Below, one piece after another: positions 33,318 through 40,328 of a stretch of DNA of 64,000 nucleotides. Numbering within the stretch: the first letter of the stretch is position 1; every line of letters starts with the position of its first letter. This DNA comes from Actinobacteria bacterium OV450. Lineage in GTDB: Bacteria; Actinomycetota; Actinomycetes; Streptomycetales; Streptomycetaceae. Below the pieces are notes generated by a model, which saw only the letters and a list, made by a program, of their open reading frames with translations, was not told the DNA's origin and did no database searches. Both the position numbers and the translations under genes were made by a program. The stretch covers positions 1 through 64,000 of the forward strand of contig LJCW01000361.1 in assembly GCA_001298555.1 (NCBI GenBank), read 5' to 3'.

Positions 33318-33965
33318 TCACGCTGTGAATCTGACCACCCCCGACGGGGTGGCCACCGCCTGAACGGGGTGGTCGTGCGGTTCCTCCGGGACCCGCGCGA
33401 CCACCTCTTCGTCGTAGAGGAGCACGACCAGCGCCGGATGCGCCCCGGCCCGTGCCAGGCGCGCCAGCACCCGGTCGTACGAGCCCCCGCCGCGGCCCAG
33501 GCGCATCCCTCGGCCGTCGACGGCCAGCCCGGGCAGCAGGACGGCGTCGGCGGCGGTGACGGCGTCCGGCCCGAGCCGCGGCCCGGCCGGCTCCAGCAGC
33601 CGCATCCTGCCGGGGTGGGCGGCCTCGGTGAGGCTGCCGGGGCCTTCGTACCCGGCCCAGTCGAGATCGTTGTCGGGCAGCAGGAGGGGCAGCAGCACCC
33701 GCTTGCCGGCCGCGCGCAGGGCGTCGAGCAGATCGCGCGTGCCGGGTTCGGAGCCGACGGAGACGTACGCGGCCACCGTTCGCGCATCGGCGAGTTCGGG
33801 CAGTTCGAGGGCGGAGCGGGAGAGCGCGAGGGCCGACGTGCGCAGGGATTCGGGGGACAAGGCGCGGCGGGCGGCGAGGAGTTCTCGGCGCAGCAAGGCC
33901 TTTTCGGACGGGTTCGGCGGGTTCCCTACCACAGCTGACTCTGATTTCCTTTCAAACCGGTGCAT
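33318..33965 (-). CDS. 5-formyltetrahydrofolate cyclo-ligase
   Basis: A 215-residue protein. The N-terminal KALLRRELLAARRALSPE and the ATP/substrate loop LLPGLAVDGRGMRLGRGGGSYDRVL are the family signatures. It converts 5-formyl-THF to 5,10-methenyl-THF with ATP. ATG 33965 is used; GTG 33932 is an alternative with GGAAA upstream. It is divergent from galU across about 60 bases, the same pairing as in mycobacteria and corynebacteria, where this block precedes glp and glpR. Confidence 0.93.
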   Translation of the reverse strand: MHRFERKSESAVVGNPPNPSEKALLRRELLAARRALSPESLRTSALALSRSALELPELADARTVAAYVSVGSEPGTRDLLDALRAAGKRVLLPLLLPDNDLDWAGYEGPGSLTEAAHPGRMRLLEPAGPRLGPDAVTAADAVLLPGLAVDGRGMRLGRGGGSYDRVLARLARAGAHPALVVLLYDEEVVARVPEEPHDHPVQAVATPSGVVRFTA

Positions 33966-34015
33966 TATCGGATCTACTTACCGGAAACAAACCCGGAGCG
34001 GTCTGCGCGACCCAC

Positions 34016-34021
34016 TATCGT
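34016..34021 (+). promoter_or_regulatory. Candidate leaderless -10 element of galU (TATCGT)
   Basis: TATCGT ends 7 bases before the ATG at 34029 and no ribosome-binding site is present. The distance fits transcription starting at the initiation codon. Confidence 0.5.
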
Positions 34022-34028
34022 TCTGCCC

Positions 34029-34931
34029 ATGACTCAGTTGCACCCTGTGATCAAGAAGGCCGTGATCCCGGCCGCAGGTCTCGGTACCCGCTTCCTTCCG
34101 GCGACGAAGGCGACGCCCAAGGAAATGCTCCCGGTCGTGGACAAGCCGGCCATCCAGTACGTCGTCGAGGAGGCCGTGTCGGCCGGCCTGGACGACGTCC
34201 TCATGATCACAGGACGTAACAAGCGCGCCCTCGAAGACCACTTCGACCGCAACTACGAGCTGGAGTCGGCGCTCATCGCCAAGGGTGACGACGACCGCCT
34301 CAAGAAGGTCCAGGAGTCCAGCGACCTGGCCACCATGCACTACGTCCGCCAGGGCGACCCCCGCGGTCTCGGACACGCCGTCCTGTGCGCCGAGCCGCAC
34401 GTCGGCAACGAGCCCTTCGCCGTCCTCCTCGGCGACGACCTGATCGACCCGCGCGACCCGCTGCTGCGCCAGATGACCGACGTCCACGCCCGCACCGGCG
34501 GCACCGTCATCGCCCTCATGGAGGTCGACCCCGCCAACGTCCACCTCTACGGCTGCGCGGCCGTGGAGGCCACGGACGAGGACGACGTCGTCAGGATCAC
34601 CGGCCTCGTCGAGAAGCCCGACCCGGCGGACGCCCCCAGCAATTACGCGGTCATCGGACGGTACGTACTCGACCCGGCGATCTTCGACATACTGCGGGAG
34701 ACCGAGCCGGGCCGCGGCGGGGAGATCCAGCTCACCGACGGCCTGCAGAAGCTGGCCGCCGACGAGTCCGTGGGCGGCCCGGTGCACGGCGTGGTCTTCC
34801 GGGGCCGTCGCTACGACACCGGGGACCGCGGGGACTACCTGCGGGCCATCGTCCGTCTCGCGTGCGAGCGTGAGGACCTGGGCCCGGAGTTCCGCACCTG
34901 GCTTCACCGTTACGTCACGGAGGAGATGTAG
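34029..34931 (+). CDS. galU: UTP-glucose-1-phosphate uridylyltransferase
   Basis: A 300-residue nucleotidyltransferase. VIPAAGLGTRFLPATKATPKEMLPVVDKP (read in pieces) is the nucleotide-binding signature; GLGHAVLCAEPHVGNEPFAVLLGDDL carries the metal-binding Asp, and VEKPDPADAPSNYAVIGRYVL follows. It makes UDP-glucose for glycogen, trehalose, cell wall and possibly the exopolysaccharide at the window's start. It heads a rightward operon: the glp start is 5 bases after its stop. Confidence 0.96.
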   Translation: MTQLHPVIKKAVIPAAGLGTRFLPATKATPKEMLPVVDKPAIQYVVEEAVSAGLDDVLMITGRNKRALEDHFDRNYELESALIAKGDDDRLKKVQESSDLATMHYVRQGDPRGLGHAVLCAEPHVGNEPFAVLLGDDLIDPRDPLLRQMTDVHARTGGTVIALMEVDPANVHLYGCAAVEATDEDDVVRITGLVEKPDPADAPSNYAVIGRYVLDPAIFDILRETEPGRGGEIQLTDGLQKLAADESVGGPVHGVVFRGRRYDTGDRGDYLRAIVRLACEREDLGPEFRTWLHRYVTEEM

Positions 34932-34935
34932 GACC

Positions 34936-36276
34936 TTGAGCAGCCGCGCACCGCAGGACACCGGCCACGGCACCCAGCGCCTGTGGTCGGTCGACGAGCA
35001 CCTCGCGGACGTCCTCGCCGCGATCCGGCCGCTGGAGCCCATCGAGCTCCAGCTGCTCGACGCCCAGGGCTGTGTCCTGGTCGAGGACGTCACCGTGCCC
35101 GTCGCGCTCCCGCCCTTCGACAACAGCTCCATGGACGGTTACGCCGTCCGCACGGCCGATGTCCAGGGCGCGAGCGAGGAGTTCCCCGCGGTGCTCACGG
35201 TGATCGGGGACGTGGCGGCGGGCAGCGGCGAGCTGCCCACCGTCGGCCCCGGCGAGGCCGCCCGCATCATGACCGGCGCCCCGCTCCCGCCGGGCGCCGA
35301 AGCCGTCGTCCCGGTCGAGTGGACCGACGGCGGTACGGGCGGCGGCGCGGCCGCCGGGATGACCCCGGCCAGCGCGGCCCCCGAGGGCGCGGCCGGCGAG
35401 GTGCGGGTGCACCGGGCCGCCGAGGCGCGGGCCCACGTCCGGGCGCGCGGCAGCGACGTCCAGGCCGGTGACCTCGCCCTGGCCGCCGGCACGGTGCTCG
35501 GCCCGCCGCAGATCGCGCTGCTCGCCGCCATCGGGCGGGGCGCCGTACGGGTCCGCCCCCGTCCGCGCGTGGTCGTGCTGTCCACCGGCAGCGAGCTCGT
35601 CCAGCCGGGCGAGTCGCTGGCCGCCGGGACGATCTACGACTCGAACAGCTTCGCCCTGGCCGCCGCCGCGCGCGACGCCGGGGCGATCGCCTACCGGGTC
35701 GGAGCCGTCTCCGACGACGCCGAGACCCTGCGCTCCACCGTCGAGGACCAGCTGATCCGGGCCGACCTGCTCGTCACGACGGGCGGCGTCAGCGTCGGCG
35801 CGTACGACGTGGTCAAGGAGGCGCTGTCCTCCGTCGGCGGCGACGAGGACGGGTCCGGCGGCGGGCGGATGGACTTCCGCAAGCTCGCGATGCAGCCCGG
35901 CAAGCCGCAGGGCTTCGGCACCATCGGCCCGGACCACACCCCCCTGCTGGCCCTGCCCGGCAATCCGGTGTCCTCGTACGTCTCCTTCGAACTGTTCGTA
36001 CGGCCCGCGATCCGCGCCCTCATGGGCCTGCCGGACGTCTCCCGGCCGAGCGTGCGGGCGACCCTGGCGGCCGACAAGGCGCTCGGTTCCCCGGCGGGCC
36101 GCCGCCAGTTCCTGCGCGGCGCGTACGACCCGGAGAGCGGCACCGTCCGCCCGGTCGGCGGATCCGGCTCCCACCTGATCGCGGCGCTGGCCCACGCCGA
36201 CTCCCTGATCGTCGTTCCGGAGGACGTCACCTCGGTGGAGCCGGGGGCCGACCTCGAAGTGGTCCTGCTCGGCTGA
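34936..36276 (+). CDS. glp: Gephyrin-like molybdotransferase Glp (MoeA family)
   Basis: A 446-residue MoeA/gephyrin-E-like protein. The TTG start at 34936 has AGGA just upstream (LSSRAPQDTGHGTQRLWSVDEHL). DNSSMDGYAVRTAD near residue 60 is the MoeA signature, VLSTGSELVQPG and LVTTGGVSVGAYDVVKEAL mark the MPT-binding domain, and ALPGNPVSSYVSFELFV follows. MoeA inserts molybdate into adenylylated molybdopterin. Synteny (5-FTHF ligase, galU, this gene, rimJ-like, sepX/glpR) matches the locus whose MoeA homologue Glp binds FtsZ and the receptor GlpR in Corynebacterium. A division role is therefore likely, with or without cofactor activity. Confidence 0.9.
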   Translation: MSSRAPQDTGHGTQRLWSVDEHLADVLAAIRPLEPIELQLLDAQGCVLVEDVTVPVALPPFDNSSMDGYAVRTADVQGASEEFPAVLTVIGDVAAGSGELPTVGPGEAARIMTGAPLPPGAEAVVPVEWTDGGTGGGAAAGMTPASAAPEGAAGEVRVHRAAEARAHVRARGSDVQAGDLALAAGTVLGPPQIALLAAIGRGAVRVRPRPRVVVLSTGSELVQPGESLAAGTIYDSNSFALAAAARDAGAIAYRVGAVSDDAETLRSTVEDQLIRADLLVTTGGVSVGAYDVVKEALSSVGGDEDGSGGGRMDFRKLAMQPGKPQGFGTIGPDHTPLLALPGNPVSSYVSFELFVRPAIRALMGLPDVSRPSVRATLAADKALGSPAGRRQFLRGAYDPESGTVRPVGGSGSHLIAALAHADSLIVVPEDVTSVEPGADLEVVLLG

Positions 36277-36350
36277 AGTCCGGCCGGTGCGGGTAGCGTG
36301 TTGCACCACACAGGCCCTTGCGGGGCCCGGAGCGGGAGCGGCACGAACCT

Positions 36351-36863
36351 ATGGCAGCGTTTTCCCGGGGGGAGACCCCCGGAACCCCTGAGCACAGCAG
36401 GCTGACGCACATCGACGAGGCCGGCGCGGCCCGCATGGTGGACGTCTCGGAGAAGGACGTCACGACGCGGACGGCGCGGGCCAGCGGGCGCGTGCTCGTC
36501 TCCGCCCGGGTGATCGAACTGCTGCGGGGCGAGGGCGTGCCCAAGGGCGACGCCCTCGCCACCGCGCGGATCGCCGGGATCATGGGCGCGAAGAAGACCC
36601 CCGACCTGATCCCGCTCTGCCACCCGCTGGCCGTGTCCGGGGTGAAGCTGGACCTCTCCGTCGCCGACGACGCCGTCGAGATCCTCGCCACCGTGAAGAC
36701 GACCGACCGCACGGGCGTCGAGATGGAGGCGCTGACCGCCGTCGCGGTCGCCGGGCTCACCGTCGTCGACATGGTCAAGGCCGTCGACAAGGGCGCCGTG
36801 ATCACGGACGTCCGGGTGGAGGAGAAGACCGGCGGCAAGTCCGGCGACTGGACGCGCGCGTGA
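36351..36863 (+). CDS. moaC: Cyclic pyranopterin monophosphate synthase
   Basis: A 170-residue protein. Conserved blocks LTHIDEAGAARMVDVSEKD, KKTPDLIPLCHPLAVSGV and TTDRTGVEMEALTAVAVAGLTVVDMVKAVDK are the MoaC signature, including the active-site Lys/His/Asp residues. It converts the cyclic intermediate made by MoaA to cPMP, the first step of molybdopterin synthesis. Codons 5-11 lie in a perfect 7-base hairpin with a GAGA loop (36365-36382). Its stop overlaps the mog-like GTG, so the two are coupled. Confidence 0.95.
   Translation: MAAFSRGETPGTPEHSRLTHIDEAGAARMVDVSEKDVTTRTARASGRVLVSARVIELLRGEGVPKGDALATARIAGIMGAKKTPDLIPLCHPLAVSGVKLDLSVADDAVEILATVKTTDRTGVEMEALTAVAVAGLTVVDMVKAVDKGAVITDVRVEEKTGGKSGDWTRA
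36365..36382 (+). promoter_or_regulatory. Hairpin at the start of moaC
   Basis: CCGGGGG-GAGA-CCCCCGG begins 14 bases after the ATG. It could impede ribosome loading and tune moaC expression, or it may be a remnant of a repeat element. It encodes the non-conserved SRGETPG N-terminus. Confidence 0.4.
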
Positions 36864-37480
36864 ACGCCCCGCGCGGCGGCGACGCCTTCAGCCACGTCCC
36901 CGCATCCGCCCCGGAACCCGCCGCCCCCGCACCCCTGCGGCAGGGGGCCGACGAGGCCCGGGAGCCCGGGCGCGCCCCGCGCGGGCTCGTGGTCACCGCC
37001 TCGAACCGCGCCTCGGCGGGCGTCTACGCCGACCGGGGCGGTCCGCTGCTGGCCGAGGGCCTGGAGAAGCTCGGGTTCACGGTGGACGGGCCGCGGGTCG
37101 TCCCGGACGGGGACCCGGTCGAGCGGGCGCTGCGCGAGGGCGTGGCCGCCGGGTACGACGTCATCCTCACCACCGGTGGCACCGGCATCTCGCCGACCGA
37201 CCGCACGCCGGACGCCACCGCGCGGGTGCTGGACTACGAGATCCCCGGCATCCCGCAGGCCATCCGCGCCGAGGGCCTGGCGCACGTGCCGACCGCGGCG
37301 CTGTCCCGGGGGCTGGCGGGCGTGGCCGGCCGTACGTTGATCGTGAACCTGCCCGGCTCCACCGGGGGCGTCCGCGACGGCCTCGCGGTCCTCACGCGGA
37401 TCCTGCCGCACGCGGTGGACCAGATCCGGGGCGGCGACCACCCCGCGCCCGCGCACAGATCCGCCGGGAGCCCGAGCTGA
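36860..37480 (+). CDS. MogA/MoaB-family molybdopterin adenylyltransferase
   Basis: A 206-residue protein; GTG 36860 overlaps the moaC stop by 4 bases. After about 38 Ala/Pro-rich residues comes the MogA fold: GLVVTASNRASAGVYADRGGPLLAEGL, VILTTGGTGISPTDRTPDAT (MPT-binding GGTG motif) and GRTLIVNLPGSTGGVRDGLAVL. It adenylylates molybdopterin before metal insertion. With moaC and glp it forms a partial Moco set; moaA, moaD and moaE are not in the window. Confidence 0.92.
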   Translation: MNAPRGGDAFSHVPASAPEPAAPAPLRQGADEAREPGRAPRGLVVTASNRASAGVYADRGGPLLAEGLEKLGFTVDGPRVVPDGDPVERALREGVAAGYDVILTTGGTGISPTDRTPDATARVLDYEIPGIPQAIRAEGLAHVPTAALSRGLAGVAGRTLIVNLPGSTGGVRDGLAVLTRILPHAVDQIRGGDHPAPAHRSAGSPS

Positions 37481-37497
37481 ACGGACCCTCCTGGCCC

Positions 37498-38106
37498 GTG
37501 GTGCTGACCGACGGCGACGTCACGCTCCGGCCGATAAAGCTGCGTGACCAGAGCGCCTGGCGCGAGGTCAACCGCCGCAACCGCGACTGGCTCCGGCCGT
37601 GGGAGGCGACGATCCCGCCGCCCGCGCCGTGGGGGCCGGTGATCCAGCGGCCGACGTACCGGCAGATGGTCCGCCATCTGCGGGCCGAGGCGAACGCGGG
37701 GCGGATGCTGCCCTTCGTCATCGAGTACCGGGGCCGCCTCGTGGGCCAGCTGACGGTCGCCGGGATCACCTGGGGCTCCATGTGCGCGGGCCACGTCGGG
37801 TACTGGGTGGACCGCGAGGTGGCGGGCCGGGGCGTGATGCCGACGGCGGTCGCGCTCGCAGTGGACCACTGCTTCACCAAGGTCGGACTGCACCGGATGG
37901 AGGTGTGCATCCGGCCGGAGAACGGTCCGAGCCGGCGGGTGGTGGAGAAGCTGGGCTTCCGCGAGGAGGGGCTGCGGCCGCGCTACCTCCACATCGACGG
38001 CGCCTGGCGTGACCACCTCGTGTACGCGCTGACGGCGGAGGAGGTCCCGGAGGGGCTGCTGCGCCGCTGGCACCGGTCCCGCGCGCAGGGCACCACACCG
38101 CCGTAA
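37498..38106 (+). CDS. GNAT acetyltransferase, RimJ/RimL type
   Basis: A 202-residue GNAT protein. VTLRPIKLRDQSAWREVNRRNRDWLRPWEAT is the usual RimJ-like start, GYWVDREVAGRGVMPTAVALAVDHCF carries the acetyl-CoA loop, and LHRMEVCIRPENGPSRRVVEKLGFREEG is the C-terminal signature. RimJ-type enzymes acetylate protein N-termini. The listed start is GTG 37498; an in-frame CTG at 37477 would overlap the mog-like stop. The gene keeps the same place between glp and glpR in mycobacteria (rimJ). Confidence 0.88.
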   Translation: MVLTDGDVTLRPIKLRDQSAWREVNRRNRDWLRPWEATIPPPAPWGPVIQRPTYRQMVRHLRAEANAGRMLPFVIEYRGRLVGQLTVAGITWGSMCAGHVGYWVDREVAGRGVMPTAVALAVDHCFTKVGLHRMEVCIRPENGPSRRVVEKLGFREEGLRPRYLHIDGAWRDHLVYALTAEEVPEGLLRRWHRSRAQGTTPP

Positions 38107-38247
38107 ACGAATAACTGTTCGAGTTATCGAGGGCGAGAACCGATTCGCCCATAATCTGATCCGAAGAATCACAAAAAAAGTCCGTGATATCAGCCAGTTC
38201 GTGCGACACACCGGTCCAATTGGCGGATCCGCCCGGCCGCGCCCCTC

Positions 38248-38253
38248 TACGGT
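38248..38253 (+). promoter_or_regulatory. Candidate leaderless -10 element of sepX (TACGGT)
   Basis: TACGGT is followed by 7 bases and then the GTG start codon at 38261. The preceding 140 bases are the most AT-rich of this region. No Shine-Dalgarno sequence is seen. Confidence 0.5.
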
Positions 38254-38260
38254 GTGAGGT

Positions 38261-39313
38261 GTGAGCAGCAGCGGCCTCATCTACGCAGTCATTGTCGGGG
38301 CCTGGGCCGCCTACTTGGTGCCCATGTGGCTCCGGAGGCAGGACGAGCTGAACGAAGCCCGTCCGACGGAACGCTTCTCCACTGCCATTCGGCTGCTTTC
38401 CGGCCGGGCGGGAATGGAGCGCCGTTACGCCAAGGGGCTGCGTGAACGCGGCGACCAGGAGGCCGGGCCCCAGTACCGCGCGGACCCGGACGCCGCGACG
38501 GAAACGGTGAATTCCGTGGACGCCGACGGCCGGGTCGTCGGCGTGCCCCCGACCAGGGCGGAACCGAGGTCGGCCGCGGTGGAGCGGCACCGGCGCGAGC
38601 AGCGCCTCCAGGTGCTCGCACGTCGCCGTCGCACCACCGCGCTCCTCTTCCTGATCTTCACGCTCGGCGCGGTCGTCGCCGCCGTCGGCGGCCTGGGCTA
38701 CCTCTGGGCCCCCGCCTTGCCGGCCCTGCTGCTGAGCGCGTACATCGTGCACCTGCGGGTCCAGGAGCGGCGCCGCTACGAGTTCACCATGGACCGGCGC
38801 CGTGCCGAGGCCGCCGCGCGGCAGCTGCGCGAGAACCGCCCGCGCCGCCGCGAGCCGGAGGCCGCCGCGGGATCCGAACCGGACCCTGCGCCACCGGTCT
38901 CCCCGCAGGAGGCCGGACGGCGCGCGCTGGTCGAGCAGACCGACCACGCCGAGTGGGTGGACCAGCAGCGCGAACGCGAACGCGGCCCCGTCCGCGGTGA
39001 CAGCTGGGAGCCGGTCCCGGTCCCGCTGCCGACGTACGTGACGGCCCCCGTCGCCCCCCGCGCCACCGGGCCGGCCGCGGCCGACGCCTGGAGCGCGACC
39101 CGCTCCAGCACCGCCGAGCCGACGGACCCCCGCCTGCGCGCCCAGCCGGGGCCGGCGGGCCCCAAGGCCGAGCCGAAGGCGGATCAGAAGGCCGAGCAGA
39201 AGCCGGACCAGAAGGCCCACCCGAACGGCCGCCTGCGCGGCCAGGGCCGCGGCCGCACGCCCCTGTTCGACCAGTACGAGAGCGACGACCGCCCCCGCGC
39301 CGCGAACGAATGA
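38261..39313 (+). CDS. sepX: Divisome membrane protein SepX/GlpR
   Basis: A 350-residue protein. One N-terminal helix (SSGLIYAVIVGAWAAYLVPMWLRR) leads to a short conserved region (RQDELNEARPTERFSTAIRLLSGR), then, after a cytosolic stretch, two closely spaced helices (about residues 127-165). The rest is charged and Pro-rich, ending with a tandem KAEPKADQKAEQKPDQKA segment. Topology and gene order match Streptomyces SepX and corynebacterial GlpR, the membrane receptor for Glp at the septum. The conserved GRTPLFDQYESDD end may be a partner-binding peptide. Mutants in Streptomyces are known to be defective in septation and sporulation. Confidence 0.88.
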   Translation: MSSSGLIYAVIVGAWAAYLVPMWLRRQDELNEARPTERFSTAIRLLSGRAGMERRYAKGLRERGDQEAGPQYRADPDAATETVNSVDADGRVVGVPPTRAEPRSAAVERHRREQRLQVLARRRRTTALLFLIFTLGAVVAAVGGLGYLWAPALPALLLSAYIVHLRVQERRRYEFTMDRRRAEAAARQLRENRPRRREPEAAAGSEPDPAPPVSPQEAGRRALVEQTDHAEWVDQQRERERGPVRGDSWEPVPVPLPTYVTAPVAPRATGPAAADAWSATRSSTAEPTDPRLRAQPGPAGPKAEPKADQKAEQKPDQKAHPNGRLRGQGRGRTPLFDQYESDDRPRAANE

Positions 39314-39345
39314 CCGACCTGCGCGGACGCTCCCCGGTATCGGTT

Positions 39346-39374
39346 TTGGAGCACCCGCGCGGGGGTGCTAATGT
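39346..39374 (+). promoter_or_regulatory. tRNA-Ala promoter
   Basis: TTGGAG (39346-39351), a 17-base spacer and TAATGT (39369-39374) form a good housekeeping-type promoter. The mature tRNA begins 14 bases after the -10. Confidence 0.7.
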
Positions 39375-39388
39375 TTCACACGTCGCAA

Positions 39389-39462
39389 GGGCCTGTGGCG
39401 CAGTCTGGTAGCGCACCTCGTTCGCATCGAGGGGGTCTGGGGTTCAAATCCCCACAGGTCCA
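39389..39462 (+). tRNA. tRNA-Ala (anticodon CGC)
   Basis: 74 bases fold as a complete cloverleaf: acceptor GGGCCTG/CAGGTCC, D stem GCGC/GCGC, anticodon stem CCTCG/CGAGG with loop TTCGCAT (anticodon CGC, reads GCG), and T stem TGGGG/CCCCA with TTCAAAT. The acceptor has a G3-U70 wobble pair, the alanine identity element. CCA is not encoded. Confidence 0.96.
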
Positions 39463-39499
39463 CAGACGACAGTTCGCGAGTAGCTCTCGGGAACGTCAC

Positions 39500-39535
39500 G
39501 AGATCCCGTCCGGTCGAAAGACCGGGCGGGATCTC
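39500..39535 (+). terminator. Strong hairpin downstream of tRNA-Ala
   Basis: A 16-base stem, GAGATCCCGTCCGGTC with its complement (one bulged or mismatched position), closed by a GAAA tetraloop. It lies 38 bases after the tRNA. Confidence 0.75.
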
Positions 39536-39552
39536 GGCGTTTGAGGGGCGTT

Positions 39553-39588
39553 CCCCGGTGCGGGACCCGAACGGGCCCCGCACCGGGG
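39553..39588. terminator. Hairpin after the RHS-operon last gene
   Basis: CCCCGGTGCGGG (39553-39564) and CCCGCACCGGGG (39577-39588) are perfect 12-base arms with a 12-base loop that can itself pair. It lies 8 bases beyond the stop of the leftward 243-residue gene and probably ends the RHS operon. Confidence 0.65.
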
Positions 39589-39596
39589 CGCTTTGA

Positions 39597-40328
39597 TCAG
39601 CCGGCCGCCCGTTCCAGCAGCGGAGCCGCCCAGGCCGGCAGGGCGGACGCCGCCGGGCGGGCCGGGCGCGGGTCCGCCGTGATGCCGATGCCGCCCGCGG
39701 GATCGCCGTACGTGAAGCTCGCCGACCACCACAGCCAGGAGCGGACGAACAGGTTGGCGCTCCACGCCAGGGCGAGGGCGCCGCGCTGCTCCGGGGTCTC
39801 GTACCAGTAGCTGGTGAGCACCACCGCGCGGGAGACCGCCACGTCGGTGTCGGCCGGGCGCGAATCGGCGGAGAGTCCGGCCCCCAGTACGGACGCGGTG
39901 AACCGGTTGTCCGTGAGCAGCCCGCCGGCGTCGCGGACGACCGCGTCCACGAGGTCCGGCGGCAGCTCCAGGGCGTACCGCTCCAGCCGTGCCGGCACCT
40001 CGGACAGCGCCGGGTCGGCGGCCGTCTCCGGTCCCGGGACCACGCGCAGGTCGCCCAGCAGCCGGGCGTCCGCGGCCCCGGCGGCAAGCGCGTGCACACA
40101 GGCCAGCGCGCGCAGGGTCTGCCAGCGGCACATCGTGTCCAGCAGGGCCATCCGCGAGGCGCGGAAGGCCAGTCGCACCGGCCAGTCGGCCGCCCGGACC
40201 TCCTGCCCGAGGGCCCGCAGTTCCGCGGGCACCGGGCCGGGGAAGACCAGGCTCTGGCCGGGGTCGTAGGACGGCTTCGAGCGGTAGCCCGGCCACTGCC
40301 CGGCCCCGGTGGGGTTCTCGCTACTCAT
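39597..40328 (-). CDS. Unknown protein coupled to the RHS gene; candidate immunity protein
   Basis: A 243-residue (246 from ATG 40337) soluble protein. ATG 40328 is preferred because GGATGAG precedes it; it overlaps the RHS stop by 8 bases (ATGAGTAG), so translation should be coupled. It is mostly helical, with a Trp-rich segment near the C-terminus (SYWYETPEQRG; NLFVRSWLWWSASFTYGDP). No signal peptide, membrane helix or known catalytic motif is visible. A gene placed directly after an RHS or other polymorphic toxin is normally its immunity gene, and this position is the main basis for the call. I do not recognise its family, so an unrelated role remains possible. Confidence 0.6.
   Translation of the reverse strand: MSSENPTGAGQWPGYRSKPSYDPGQSLVFPGPVPAELRALGQEVRAADWPVRLAFRASRMALLDTMCRWQTLRALACVHALAAGAADARLLGDLRVVPGPETAADPALSEVPARLERYALELPPDLVDAVVRDAGGLLTDNRFTASVLGAGLSADSRPADTDVAVSRAVVLTSYWYETPEQRGALALAWSANLFVRSWLWWSASFTYGDPAGGIGITADPRPARPAASALPAWAAPLLERAAG

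Noticed and set aside
34936..36276. Plain MoeA call limited to molybdenum cofactor synthesis
   Set aside because: Gene order with galU, rimJ-like and sepX/glpR matches the glp division locus, so a Glp assignment is better supported.
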